From: Tetracentron sinense
Taxonomy: Eukaryota > Streptophyta > Magnoliopsida > Trochodendrales > Trochodendraceae
Direction: 5' to 3'
Length of the DNA stretch: 64,000 bases
Assembly (NCBI GenBank): GCA_015143295.1
Contig: JABCRI010001161.1
Location: forward strand, 37,630-101,629
Under the pieces are notes generated by a model. The model saw nothing but the letters and a program-made list of their open reading frames with translations. It made no database searches and was not told the origin of the DNA. A program made the translations under genes and the position numbers. Shown here one piece after another: positions 1 through 11,539 of this stretch. Every line of letters begins with the position of its first letter. Position 1 is the first letter of the stretch.

Positions 1-134
1 GTGGCGACTTCATCCTGGTAAGAGATTTGATGCTTAAAATACTTTTCCTCAATATCTTTCATTTTATCTCCCTCGGTGAATTGTAGAATTGCCCTTGAAA
101 AATAAGGGACCAATGGGGAATTTAATGGGAACGC
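1..134 (-). CDS. GLR: Glutamate receptor-like (GLR) exon, partial, runs off the window
   Basis: Read on the minus strand, a polypyrimidine tract and CAG acceptor (137-135) lead into an open exon beginning AFPLNSPLVPYFSRAIL and continuing through FTEGDKMKDIEEKYF. This matches the part of plant GLRs just after the DGFGF motif (family form DGFGFAFPKGSPLVPDVSRAIL), in the second ligand-binding lobe (S2) before the last membrane helix. GLRs are plasma-membrane, amino-acid-gated cation channels. The phase-0 junction fits the donor at 1419-1414 of the exon upstream. The exon has no stop and continues past position 1, so the 3' end of the gene lies outside the window. The family call is firm; clade 2 membership is a guess. 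Confidence 0.85.
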
Positions 135-340
135 CTGTAAGAGTGAGAGGAAGTATGAAACCACAACCCTATACAATGTCATGTCCTTATCATGCATCTA
201 TTAAATTGAAATAAATACTTAATTATCTATATAAAATATATATTTAGGAGACCAATCATTAAATGCAGTGTAGAAGACTTTTGTTCACTTTTGTAAATAT
301 ATTCAATATATGATTAATTATAATGGAAAGTGATTGAAAA

Positions 341-490
341 CTATCGATAGGACCTATTATCGAAAGCTGGACAGCCAATTGAAAAACCAACGGTGCCATG
401 GGTGCAAATACATTCAATGGTCGGCCCCACTTGATGTTTGCCGCACTTTCAATCGGGTGGTCTAGCTCTCAATAGTAGATACTATCGAAA
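341..490. mobile_element. MITE-like inverted repeat in the GLR intron
   Basis: The left arm from 341 (CTATCGATAGGACC...) and the reverse complement of the right arm ending near 490 (TTTCGATAGTATC...) match imperfectly over about 44 bp, with about 60 bp between. Size and structure fit a small non-autonomous DNA transposon. No clear target duplication was found, so superfamily is not assigned. Confidence 0.5.
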
Positions 491-493
491 ATA

Positions 494-627
494 TTAGCCC
501 TAATTTCTCTCTTTCCAACTTTTTATAGGAAAGAACATGTGTGCTAACCTTTTAAGGTTGTAAAAGTTAGCCCCAATTTCTATCTTCCAAACTTTTTGTA
601 GGAAAAAACTCATATGCTAACTTTTCC
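494..627. repeat. Imperfect 60-bp direct duplication
   Basis: The stretch from TTAGCCC at 494 to about 557 recurs at 567-627 with scattered substitutions; both copies contain TTCCAACTTTTTnTAGGAAA-type sequence. A local tandem duplication in the intron. Confidence 0.6.
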
Positions 628-994
628 AAGCTGCTTTTCAGCCAGGATCTTCGCTACTTAAAGCTCCTCTCACCTTAAGTCAAGTCCTTTTGGTGAGATG
701 TGGTTTGTTCCGCTTTTTGTAGTGTGTGTTATGTTGTTACTCTTGACCAAAAAAATATTAAAGAAGGGAGAGCTTTTAATCTACTAAAGTTTTAATGAAC
801 TACAAAGTAATCGGAAAAATTTTGAGCACATGTTCCTCCCCTAGAGAAAGTGGGGAAGAGAGAAATTGAGTTTAAATAACATGGTGGCATTTTTGTAATA
901 ACGTGAGAAACTATTTTGAAATTCCTACTCCACTACTCAGTAATAATGAAAATGGCACCATATTCTACACTAAAATAGGAGTTCTACATAGCTC

Positions 995-997
<3 letters not shown>

Positions 998-1024
<27 letters not shown>
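998..1024. repeat. AT dinucleotide microsatellite
   Basis: An uninterrupted alternating TA run of about 27 bp. Confidence 0.9.
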
Positions 1025-1025
<1 letters not shown>

Positions 1026-1040
1026 AGGAGTGCTAGCCCC
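1025..1040. mobile_element. Possible MITE end, related to the element at 21841-22020
   Basis: GAGGAGTGCTAGCCCC is nearly the same as the terminus of the 180-bp MITE at 21841-22020 (ends GAGGAGTGTTAG and, reversed, GAGGAGTGCTAGCCC). No matching opposite end was found nearby, so this is at most a truncated copy. Confidence 0.3.
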
Positions 1041-1419
1041 AGTCGCATTTACTCCAAATTTTTCCATAGACACAAGATGGGCCTAACACATGGAGATTTT
1101 CATTATTTTAATAGTTAAAAAAGTAAATGTCAGAGAATGTTTGACATTTGTAGCGCCCTAGTTGTGTCTTTAGAAGATTTGCGACTGTGGCGTGTGTGTG
1201 CAATTGTTTGTGAAAATAATTTCTAGATCTCCTCACCCGTTTATGTATGTATTAAAACTCATTAAAAACTACAGAAGTGCCTATGGAAAGCAACACTACT
1301 ATTAAGAAAGATTTGCCAGCCAAATTAAATAAATAGACCAAATGTTCTAGTGTTAGCTATTTGTGTGTGTGTGAATGCGTGTGTGTATATATACATGTGA
1401 GAGAGAGAGAGAGACTTAC

Positions 1420-1671
1420 AAAGCCGAATCCATCCGTCTTGTAGGTAGGTCCGACCATAGTGTATTTAGATTTGTACTTAGCAAGGAATAGCTTTATATA
1501 GGGGATCTCATCGATAATTGCAGCAACCCCGCCATTTCGACTTCCTTGAGATAAGGCCTTGTGATACTCCTCGATTGTGCTATAATTCCTGAGCTTAGAT
1601 TCGTTCAATCTCAACCATTTTGTTAGAAGCCCTTTCACAAAGGAATCCGTTTGGTATCCCACATAATACGT
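1420..1671 (-). CDS. GLR: GLR exon, interrupted at its 5' side by CACTA-1
   Basis: The minus-strand frame reads YYVGYQTDSFVKGLL, then the segment SQGSRNGGVAAIIDEIPYIK, then KYTMVGPTYKTDGFGF, a close match to the S2 ligand-binding lobe of plant GLRs. It ends at a strong GTAAGT donor and splices in phase with the exon at 1-134. Upstream, the reading frame runs straight into CACTA TIR sequence at 1672, exactly where family members have coding sequence before the YVGYQ motif. The apparent acceptor TTCTTGTAG there is the reversed TIR (TTTCTTGTAGTG) and not a splice site. The frame is otherwise intact, so disruption may be fairly recent. The upstream exons would lie beyond the far end of CACTA-1 and were not found here. 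Confidence 0.85.
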
Positions 1672-1807
1672 CACTACAAGAAATGAGGGTAATAGCAACA
1701 GAAAAATAGCCTGTGTATTTGATTCCGTAAGTGAAGGAACCTTTTCCCACGGTTTTTTTTTTCGTGGCTATATATCTACCGTATTCGTAAAAAATAATTT
1801 TGGTAAA

Positions 1808-2035
1808 TTGGGAAAAATAATTAGCCACGGTTACTTAACCGTTACTATTAATTTTTAATAGATACTCACGGAACTATTCCGTTGGTATAAGTTTTTATAT
1901 TAGCCACGGTATCATTACCGTTGGGAAAAATAATTAGCCACAGATACTTAACCGTTACTATTAATTTTTAATAGATACTCGGGGAAAATATTCTGTTGGT
2001 ATAAGTTCTTATTTTAGCCACGGTATCATTACCAT
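1808..2035. repeat. 113-bp subterminal tandem duplication of CACTA-1
   Basis: Units 1808-1920 and 1921-2035 align with few differences, each holding ATTAGCCAC, ACCGTTACTATTAATTT and CACGGTATCATTACC. Repeated short motifs just inside CACTA ends are the known binding sites of TNPA-type proteins in En/Spm; here the CACGGT/ACCGTT motif is the candidate. Confidence 0.7.
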
Positions 2036-2045
2036 GGGTAAATCA

Positions 2046-2380
2046 TTCTATTCGTATCCAGCACGTCCCCTCTGCATCATCACCATCCCGCCCTAATCTC
2101 CCGCCTCATTTTTCCCCCCTCTCCGTCATCACCATTCCGCACTATTCTCCCGCCTCATTTTTCCCTCTGCCTTGCCCTCGCCTCTCCATGCAAACGCCGT
2201 GTGCTTTTCCTTGCCATCGCCGTCGCCGATGCCAAAGCCGTAAGTCCTCTCTCTCCCGATCTCTTTCTCTCTCTGTCTCACTCTCTCTCTCTCTCTTCGG
2301 TAACCCCTCTCTCTCTCTAAGTCTCTCTTTCCTTCTTTCTCTCTGTCTCTCTCTCTAAGTCTCTATTAGGTTTTTGCCTC
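2046..2380 (+). promoter_or_regulatory. Pyrimidine-rich leader of CACTA-1
   Basis: A C/CT-rich stretch with repeats of CCCGCCTCATTTTTCCC and long CT runs, ending in CTCTTCGGTAACCCC. The CTCTTCGGTAA motif recurs on the minus strand at the matching end of CACTA-2 (near 39310), where it reads CTCTTCGGTAAGT like a splice donor. I infer a non-coding first exon followed by an intron. Function is inferred from position. Confidence 0.45.
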
Positions 2381-5300
2381 TGTGTGTTTACCTGTGTGAA
2401 TTTTTCTAGGTTTTTCCTACATTTTTTTTTTCCTGTTATGCTATTCTCGTGTATTATTTATAGCTCTGTAGAGTAGTTTTTTGTTTTTATTTAGCTCTGA
2501 TTTGGGTTTCTTCGCATGAAACTCTTGATGTGTTTGTTTTAGGTTATTTTGAAATATTGATCTATTTATCCAATAAACCCGTATAGAAAAAACAATTTGT
2601 TTTAGGTTATTCTGATTTTTGTTTCTTTGCATGGGCATGCACATATGTCTAGGCCCATGCATGTATCGAATTTGTGGTGGGGTTTCAAATGGCTACATTG
2701 TTCTTAATGTTTCATGAGAATTAAAGCGTGGGGTGGTGTGGGATTGATGGATGCTTAAGCTTGCAGATCTGTAATCTAATGAAATGTTGTCTTTTTTTTT
2801 TTTCCTTCTTTTGGACAATATATGGAGTGAACCAAGATCCACCATCCTCAAAACATACCACCTAAATACCAGTCATGTGGTCCACCAACTTATTAATAAC
2901 CTCACAGTTCAGTTGATGGCTACCTCTAGGATGGTATATCACCCTACATTATTCTTTTGTTGTAGCCATCAGAGTTTTTATCAAGGTATGGCCCACAGAT
3001 TCAATATTTCCGATAGACGACTTGGCGGACAAGTGTATCATTAGAGGGGTAGGGCCCATTTAGTACAATGGCCCATAGATCCTTCATACCCCACCTCAAT
3101 GTTCTCTCTAGCCCTTCTCTCTGTTCTGAGAATAACTAAATTAGATGGTGACATACCGAATTTCACTATTCTCTTTAATATTCTTGGACTCTGACCAGTT
3201 TTACTAAGAAGTAGTAGGTTTTAAACTCTATGTAGCCTTTCAAGTGGATAGAGCCACAAAGGAAACTCCATTAAATCTTTCTCTATAAGGAAGATATCTA
3301 TGACATTGTCATTAAAAGAAACTCAGATACAACTTTTCATCTGTGATAAGGGAGGACAGTTTTGAAGAGTCAAAGCCAGTTCATCTATATGCAAGAGTGA
3401 GCTGTATAGAAATGTTGAGTTAGATATTTTTAAAAAAAAGCTTTTTAAATAGTAGTTTTTTCCTTTTCATTGGATGGGCAGGTTTAATTTAAGCATCCTC
3501 CTTATGTGGCATCGCCCGGACTTGAATCGAAGACCTTCAGTGTGTTAGATTGACATGATAACCAACTACAACATGACACTGATTAATCACTTTAAGATAA
3601 TTAATTGTACTAAGCTCTTTCCACATGCAATTACCAATCTTCCTAACAACTAAGACCCCTGCAGCCTACAAGTCCTCAAAAAAAAAAAAAAAAATTATAC
3701 TAAGCTCTCTCTCAATTTCCTCCACCATAGATTTCTTTTATCAGGTAACTCTGGAATTCTATGACATCCTTTTGTTCTTTGAGCAACATGTCTCTAGTTT
3801 TAATTCTCTTTTGGATTTTCCTTTCTAGTCTCGATCTTTGCTTATTTTTTGGTTTTTTGAGCCTCTTTTTTTTTCAAATCGCTCTATTTCCTGAACTTCT
3901 TGTGGTGTGATGTTCTTTATTGTAAAGAAATTTCTCAAGTAGCTGATCTTGAATCGATCTTAGATGGAGAATACAGTTCTTGCCCATTTCCGACTCTAAT
4001 CTCTTTGTTGTAAAGAAATTTCTCAAATCATGATGCTTTGCTTATTTTTTGGTTTTCTGAGCCATTTGATTTTTCAAATATGCTTTTTTTTCCGTATGTG
4101 TGTGAGTGTATCTCATGTTAGTATTTTGTTAAGGAGAATCCACTAGCGTTCTGTTGGTGGAAAAGGCACACCCCTCTAGGCCAAACAATAATCCGTTCCA
4201 AGGGCCCTTTTGGAGTCGACAACTGCAAAAGGTATCTTACATTGCTTTGTGAAGAAAACTAAACCCTTAAAATAGTAGTCTTAATTAACAGGTAGATCTA
4301 GTTTTAGTCTGATTAATGGAGTCTGTTTTCTTAGTGGTCATATCAATTCATTTGAAGGGAAAGGAATTGCAAATGGTAGACAATGCAGTTTTCTTACTCT
4401 TCCATACTTCACAGAATCTACAGGCTATGTTCAATATTCTATCCTCATCTATAGTTTTCTCTATGATGTCATAACAGTATCCGATATTCAAATGTTCCCA
4501 AAAGAGGAGAGAGCATTTAAGTGAAGTAACACTAATTGAAGCTTGAAACAGTGAAATTCTCTTTGGGTCTTTTATAAAAATCAATCTAGGTAGTTCTAAG
4601 TTTAGGCAAAAAGACAATACCCAGATCAAATATATATTTTTATAGATGCTAGCTAAGAGATAATACATGTTAATATGCAATTAAATATAAATGGGCCAAG
4701 TAAATTTGTTTTGAGATTTGAGAGGTAATTTCCAAATCAATCTGGCTAACAACCCTTCTAACATGATGAGCAATAGTTGGTTTTGATTGGATGGTGTTGG
4801 GATATTCTTTCTGAGTATTTGATTATTTATTAGCATTTATTGATTCTGCATGCTTGAAGAGGGAAGCTCTTATCTTTCATGTCAATATATTGCTTGCTTA
4901 TATATGATGAGTTTTGTGTGTCTCCCAGATGGAACACTAATGCTATACAGCAAAGATGTTGAGGAACCCTTTACCTTTTTAACTATTTTAAGTAGGGTAT
5001 AAGACTACCACCACACCAAATACAGGATCTATTCCACTATTAGCTAGTCATTTAGGTTTATCTAGGGTTAGTTCAAGTTGTTTCAAGTCAATGAAGGTAT
5101 TGCATAAATGGAAAAATATTGATCTAATTCAAAGTCAGAAATTATAATGTGTTGGACTTAATTCAAAGTCAGAAATCATAATGTGTTGGACACTTAAGGT
5201 TGTGCCATTCTTATTGACACTCGACTTGCTTCGGAATCGATTGCTCTATAGTAATCATCATTGAAACATCCTTCTTATTATTAGTTTTGTTTCCTTTATG

Positions 5301-5832
5301 CTTGAAATCACCAAAATAAATGTTGAACAAAAATGTTGGGGTTGGACTCCTAGCCATAGCTGGTTGCACAAAGAACTAACATGGTTTAATGTTGCTCATG
5401 TTATTTTGTAGAAAATTTCTTTTTGTTTACTGAAAATAATTTTTTATAAATGGGTATTAAGTGTGGAATTTTATTCCAAAAGCCCTAATTTGGAGGAATA
5501 TCTGCTGCTAAAGCTCCCCCAAAAGTATTATCTTAGATTGCCGACTAATTTATGCTTGCAGATGATCTATTATCACAAATTAATTCTGTTCCTAGTTAAA
5601 GATGAGGTAGTTAGAATATTAATGAAATGTTATTTTCGAAAATTGGAGTTTCAGTATATTGCTTCTATTTCATGACACTTTTACTAAATATTTGTTATTC
5701 CTTAATTAACATTAACTTGTTTGGGCATTTCAATGGGTCTGTAATGGACTTGACATTATTTTATTTACCATCCAGTGAACCATAAGTTATGTAACTGTAC
5801 TAACCACAGGTAGTTTGTTACCATCATCTGAA
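2381..5832. other. Non-coding interior of CACTA-1
   Basis: AT-rich sequence with no convincing ORF. It contains a poly-A run (about 3679-3694), a degenerate direct repeat around 3838-4085 (TTGTAAAGAAATTTCTCAA twice) and a 35-bp tandem duplication at about 5121-5190. It probably corresponds to the long leader intron before the transposase gene. Confidence 0.5.
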
Positions 5833-5860
5833 GAAGGTGTTAGGCGTACCTAACACCTTC
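5833..5860. repeat. Perfect 12-bp hairpin upstream of the CACTA-1 leader
   Basis: GAAGGTGTTAGG and CCTAACACCTTC flank a 4-base loop (CGTA), giving a perfect 12-bp stem. It lies just 5' of the leader block conserved with CACTA-2, where no equivalent hairpin was seen. Confidence 0.8.
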
Positions 5861-5879
5861 CTCTATTCATTTAAGATTC

Positions 5880-6300
5880 ATGTGCATGCATTTATTGAAA
5901 CCTTAGATCTCCCATTCAAGAATCACTGTGTGACAAGCATTTACTCTTGCATGCAATTGATTATTGAATTGTCCGTGTGGACAGTTTGGGAATGCATAAT
6001 CCCCAGTACAGTCGATCGCTTGTGTCAGTGTAATCCATATTGATGAAATTTTTGGCAGTGCTTCAGATTGCTCTTTGGGTACATATTTAGACAATTAAAG
6101 TGGCATGTTCTCCACTTGTCTAAATCGTGTACCCGGAGAGCCATGGGGAAATGCTGCCAAAATTTCTTCTTCAATATGGATAAAATGACTAGAGCGTTTG
6201 ACTCTTGGGGATTATGTATTTCTGGATGGGATAGGTTAACCTCACCTGTTACATTAAAATCATAATGGTATGTCACATGCATTTCATTATTGTCTTCTGT
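5880..6300 (+). other. Conserved non-coding leader before the CACTA transposase start
   Basis: About 400 bp here match, in the same order, the reverse complement of 29380-29880 in CACTA-2. Shared blocks include GATCTCCC(A/G)TTCAAGAATCA, GACAGTTTGGGAATGCATAA-like sequence, GGGTACATATTTAGACAAT and TTCTGGGGATTA-type sequence. None of it is open in either element, so conservation between two otherwise diverged elements suggests a 5' UTR, intron or regulatory role. Confidence 0.7.
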
Positions 6301-6344
6301 TCTATTTCAGTATCCTTGTATCTTCTATTCTTCAAGAATCCATT

Positions 6345-9300
6345 ATGGATAAGACTTGGGTCAGTTTAAACAGGCTGAGCCCTATATATGAAGCGGGTGT
6401 CGAACGATTCTTAGACTTTGCATTCGACCATTCAGAGTACAATGGAAAGATCAAATGTCCGTGTAAGCAATGTTCAAACATTTTTTTGAGATATCGACCA
6501 TAGGTAAAAGAACATTTGATAGTTGATGGATTTTTAAAGGGGTATGCCAACAATGTTTGGACTTTTCACGGGGAATTACCACACAGAAGGAGCCCAACAG
6601 TTGAAGATGAACTACCTGAAGATGATGATATGCACGAAATGTTGCACGGGGCATTCGGAGTTACAGATGACATTGGTGGGACCAGTGAATCAAGAGAAGG
6701 GCCTAATGTTGAAGCCGAGAGATTTTATAGGTTGGTAAACGATGCCGAGCAACAACTATACCCGAATTGCACTAAATTCAGTAAAATTTCCTTCATTGTT
6801 AGGCTATTTCATATAAAGTGTCTGAATGGGTGGAGCGACAAATCGTTTACCATGCTGCTGGAGCTACTGAAGGAGGCACTACCCGATGGTGAAACATTGC
6901 CTAACTCTTTCTATCACACTAAAAAAATTATTGGGGAATTAGGGCTTGGGTACAACAAGATTGATGCATGCCCTAATGATTGCATGTTGTATTGGAAGCA
7001 ATCTGTCAACAATAGTGTATGTTCGATGTGTGGGACTTCAAGGTGGAAGCATAGCAGAGAAATGGTAGAGCCATCATCTTCCAAGGATCATAGAATATCT
7101 GCCAAGATATTGTGTCATTTTCCCTTGAAGCCCAGACTTCAAAGGTTGTTCATGTCTGACAAGACAACTTCATTCATGTGATGGATGACATTGATGTATA
7201 TTTGCAACCGTTGATAGATGAGTTGAAGGAGTTGTGGTTGGATGGTTTAGACACTTATGATGCTTCTAGTGGTTTGAATTTTCAAATTCGTGCTGCGTTG
7301 ATATGGACAATAAATGACTTCCCGGAGTATGCAAACCTCTCAGGATGGAGCACCAAGGGTCGTTACGCTTGTCCACATTGCAATCATAACACTTGTAGTA
7401 AATATTTGAAACATGGTAGAAAGTTTTGTTACATGGGCCATCGTCGCTTTTTGGAGGCCAACCATAGATTTCATCGCAAGAAAAAATCATTTGATGGAGA
7501 AGCAGAATTGAGTCCCGCTCCTATCTCGTTGTCCGGGACTGAGCTGTTAGAACAATTGTCTGGTCTCAACATCTCCTTTGGAAAGCAGACGACGAGGAGT
7601 TCTGTAAAGAAGCAAAAAATGGATAACAATCACAACATTGGGCGGAAGAAAAAGAGTATTTTCTTCAATTTACCATACTGGGAGTACCTTCTAATCTGAC
7701 ACAACCTAAATGTAATGCATATTGAAAAGAATGTCTGTGACAGCCTTGTCGGTACATTATTGAATATTGAAGGTAAAACAAAAGACAACTTAAAGGCACG
7801 TCTTGATCTCAAATATATGGGTATTAGATCGACGCTGCACCCTTATGCAGTTGGACAGAAAACATATTTGCCTCCCGCGTGCTTTTCATTGTCTCAAGAA
7901 GAGAAAAATATTTTCTGTAATGTACTGTCCAACGTTAAAGTGCCAGATGGTTATGCAGCAAATATATCACATTGTGTAAATATGAAGGAGCGAAAAATAT
8001 CTGGTTTGAAGAGTCACGATTACCACATTCTGATGCAACAATTACTACCACTAGCTGTGCGCAAATGCCTCCCAAAAAACATCAGCATCGCATTGAATGA
8101 GTTCAGCTCCTTCTTCAGGGAAATATGCTCCAAAGTTAAAAAAGTACAGGACCTCGATAAACTAGAAAGTCGTTTTCCCATTACATTGTGCCATCTCGAA
8201 AGAATTTTTCCCCCGGCATTCTTCGATATCATGATTCATTTGACCATCCATCTGGCAAGTGAGGCGAGAATTGCAGGCCCTATACAATACCGATAGATGT
8301 ACCCCATCGAGAGGTGAATGACAATGCTTTCCTAAATGATGAATTATGTTTTGTGAATTATGAGTTTGTTTTTATCATTAACTAACTTCAATTACATAGG
8401 TACCTACTTACATTAAAATCATATGTCCGTAATAGAAGTCGGCCTGAGGGTTCAATTGAGAGGGATATCTTGCCGAGGAATGCCTTATTTTTTGTTCCAG
8501 GTATTTGCACGATATTGAGACAAAGGTTAGTCGACCTCCAAGGAATTATGACCACAATACCCTTGCAAAATATCAAGGATTATCCATTTTTTCAAGGCCC
8601 AGCCGTACGATAGGAAAAGAGGAGATTGTAACTCTATCTAATGAATCACGTGCGCAAATGCATCATTATGTCCTCTTCAATTGCCCTGAAATGGCTCCAT
8701 TCATCGCGTAAGACATGTTTGCTATCCCCATATGTAACTTGAATTTAAATTCTACATTTTGTTCCATTATTACGACTTTACAAGTTGTGTCACCACATTG
8801 TAGAAAACACTTAATTGTAATTGTTGGGCGCTATCACCACAAGAGACAATTAGACCAAGAACAGATTCACAATAGGGAATTTCCTGCATGGTTTGCTACA
8901 AATGTAAGTTATACGCTTCAAGAAAGGCACATGCAAACATTCTGATAGTTTTTTTATGATAAGACTTAAATTTTTGACTATTTTATAGGCTGAGTTGTTG
9001 CGTCAAGGAATGGAGGCCCACGTAAGTGATGATGTTAAATGGTTGGCATGGGGTTCGTCGAAAATTGCGAGACAGTTCAAGAGGTTTGGCATCAATGGCT
9101 TTCGATTTCGCACAAAAGCCATTGATCATAAAAGGAAAACGCAAAATAGCGGAGTCTTTCTTACTGCAACGACGACCAATTTCGAATATGTGAAGGATAA
9201 GTCTCCGGTTACGAGGGACGTTACTTATTATGGAGTTCTACAAGATGTCATAGAAATTGACTATTATGAAGCTAGGAGAGTCGTCTTATTCAAATGTGAT

Positions 9301-9741
9301 TGGATTGATAGTAGGGGTATAAAGCAAGATGATCTTCAATTCACGCTTGTAAATTTTAAACGAATCTTAAACACTGAAGACAATTTTGTGCTCGCTTCTC
9401 AAGCAATGTAGGTATTTTATGTGGAAGATCCCGTTGAAAAGGACTGGCATGTTGCTATTAGGATAAAGCCCAAGGACTTCTTTGACATGCAAGACGAAGG
9501 AGCTGAGGAAATTGGGGACACATGCCCTGAAACAATTCCAAACAATGTTGAATGTTTGGAAGTGACTGAATTAGATGTCAGTACTATTTCTAAAGTTCGG
9601 CCAAATGTGCTTGGGATAACTATTGATATTCCGCTAGTAGTCAACAAGGAAACATTTAATGATGAAGAAGAGGCTTCTGAGTTTTCATCTTCTGAATCTG
9701 AGTTCGACGATTCTTCTGAAGAAGATGAAATCCGTGATTGA
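6345..9741 (+). pseudogene. CACTA-1 TNPD-type transposase, decayed and internally deleted
   Basis: Start ATG at 6345 (MDKTWV, shared with MDKSWI of CACTA-2). In order: Transpos_assoc region with Cys pairs (KCPCKQCSN); a VKEHLIVDGFLKGY block after an in-frame TAG (6501-6503); an N-terminal Transposase_21 part to SDKTTSF near 7170; an abrupt jump to DDIDVYLQPLIDELKELW at about 7184, missing the roughly 100+ residues normally between; HIEKNVCDSLVGTLL (7715 on); a DUF4218 part to 8296, where TAG replaces an expected Trp; a GT-AG intron at about 8316-8400; then a frameshift and MHHYVLFNCPEMAPFI; a DUF4216 part (8995-9411); TAG at 9409-9411; and an acidic tail ending at 9741. In CACTA elements this protein with TNPA cuts at the element ends. 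This copy cannot make a functional product. Confidence 0.88.
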
Positions 9742-10875
9742 TATTAGACACATAAATTACATGTTCATATTTCAATTCTGCTATCCGGGTTCAAAAAACC
9801 GGGGCATCTTTTCTTTTAAAGGAGGGGGGGTGGTGTGGTGATTTTGGTTTGCATGTAATTCAATCGTTTCTAGTGAATGTAATGTTCTTATTTTGTACCA
9901 AAGTATCCATTGGCTTCTAACAAAGTAGAATTTTCTTTGATTTGTAAAATGAGTATCCGTTCCTTTCGATGTTGAAATGAGGGTACCATCTGTAGAAAGT
10001 TGCATGTGTTGATTTTAAGATTTTCTTTATGAGTTCTATGTCGGTGAGCCATTGATCGTAAATACTAATTGCAACAGTGACATTTCTTTTATCAATCTCT
10101 CGTGTTTGCTGATTCCTGTATTAAAAGTTGAAACTGTAAAAGGAGGTAAAATGTAAACACGTGGGGGGAAAAGGAAAACTGATGTGTTGAAATGGTTCTT
10201 TATAGTGTATCTTTGTTGGTTGGTGCTTCAAATCCTTCTATTTCAATACATGTACTGAATTCGTAATATATTTTTTTTTGAACAAGAATTTATGTTTGCT
10301 AAACCCTTCCAAGTTGGTCTGCTTTCCGATCATGCAATTAAGAATAGCTCCAATGCATATTGCATAATTATGTTATTGACAAGTAAATTTGTGTTGCTAT
10401 ATAAACTGAATGTGGTATTTTGCCCATTAATTATCTATGTGCTATTCTATTAATGTTTGTTTATTTAATTTATTTTTCCCTGAGACCATATTGTTAATCC
10501 TTGATCTTGAAAGGGCCTAAAAAACTTGCAGAATATGGAAGAGAAAACAAGCTGTTTTGAATAACATAGTATGCTCTGCATGCACCTTTTATTGATCTAT
10601 GCTCTTGATATTCAGATAAAGTAGCAACTAGCATGGGTACTTACGAAGAGTATAGTATTGATTACCATGTGATATTTGCACAAATCACAAAGATAATCGG
10701 TATCTGCACCCTTAATGTTATCACAGGTCATATTTACCTTTATGCTAGAAGTGCATAACAATTTTCTTGGTGGTGATTTTATTGAGCTATTTACTGTCTA
10801 GCTGACTTCAAATGTCTAATGACAACCAATTTATCAATTTGATTGTCTGCAGATTCCTAACGGACAGCTCCAGGA
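9742..10875. other. Non-coding spacer between the two CACTA-1 genes
   Basis: AT-rich, no ORF with recognisable similarity. A G-run (about 9820-9835) and short homopolymers are the only features. It corresponds to the spacer between transposase and TNPA-like gene seen at 24000-25560 in CACTA-2. Confidence 0.5.
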
Positions 10876-11234
10876 ATGTCTAGCGCTGGTCAACAGGGGG
10901 ATATGCCTCCATCCTCCTCCGATAAGTGATATGGTAGTGTGATTTTTTACAATGCATATTCTCATTGTATTTGAGAAATATTGGATATTAATAACAGTCT
11001 TCTACTACAGCTCCAAGGAGGCGAGGGGCGAACAAATTAAAACGCGTGTAGGAGGCCACGGAACCTTTGGTGGTGGATTCTAACACCTATGGGCAGCCTT
11101 GCAATGATGTGGAGTGTCCTCTAGCTCGCTTCATTGGACTCTTGATCAGGGACCCCAATTTGGTCGACATCAATGTCAAGGACTAGAGAAAAGTCCCTAA
11201 CGATTGGAAGGAAATGTTGTATGACACCATTTGT
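10876..11234 (+). pseudogene. CACTA-1 second gene, Transposase_24/TNPA-like, 5' part only
   Basis: A possible first exon at 10876 (MSSAGQQGDMPPSSSD) ends at a GT donor. The second exon (11011 to 11234, acceptor CTACTACAG, donor GTAAGA) reads GQPCNDVECPLARFIGLLIR, then DPNLVDINVKD and PNDWKEMLYDTI, matching the plant Transposase_24 signature (GQPxGxN, ARDPNxVPINVKDW). In-frame TAGs at 11049-11051 and 11184-11186 break it; the second replaces the Trp of KDW. Later exons, present in CACTA-2 at 22270-23370, are absent here. In En/Spm the related product is the DNA-binding partner of the transposase. Confidence 0.75.
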
Positions 11235-11539
11235 GTAAGAAATCCCATCTTTAAACTGTATCAATTTTATCTTCTTTGTATTTGTGAATTTCTGCATTTA
11301 TGTTGAATAACTTGATAGGTTTATGTGCCAACTCAATTTCTTTACCATATTTATAAGTGCTAACTTATTTTTCCAAATGAAAACCATATAAAAACATCCT
11401 TGATGCATTACAATCCTTATTATTTCAGTGCTTTTATTTGTAGACGTATTTATGTTCCATAATTTGAACGAGACATTGTTTATGATATAATATGGAGCAT
11501 TTTTTTACCTTTTCCGCATTTTAATTGTTAAATTAAAAT
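11235..11539. other. AT-rich stretch after the last CACTA-1 exon
   Basis: Begins with the splice donor of the preceding exon and should be intron. No feature was recognised. The border with the copia remnant is somewhere near its end. Confidence 0.4.

Larger units (their letters stand above)
135..1419 (-). other. Intron of the GLR gene
   Basis: Bounded by a GTAAGT donor (1419-1414, minus strand) and a CAG acceptor (137-135). About 1.28 kb and AT-rich. It holds a MITE-like inverted repeat (341-490), a local 60-bp duplication, an AT microsatellite and CA/GA runs next to the donor. No coding sequence was seen in it. Confidence 0.75.

Noticed and set aside
903-1118. 71-codon ORF crossing the AT microsatellite
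   Set aside because: Its YIYIYIYIY core is the microsatellite; it is inside the GLR intron on the opposite strand.
1672-1690. TTCTTGTAG (minus strand) as the 3' splice site of the GLR exon
   Set aside because: It is exactly the reversed CACTA terminal repeat TTTCTTGTAGTG; GLR family coding sequence should continue upstream at this point.
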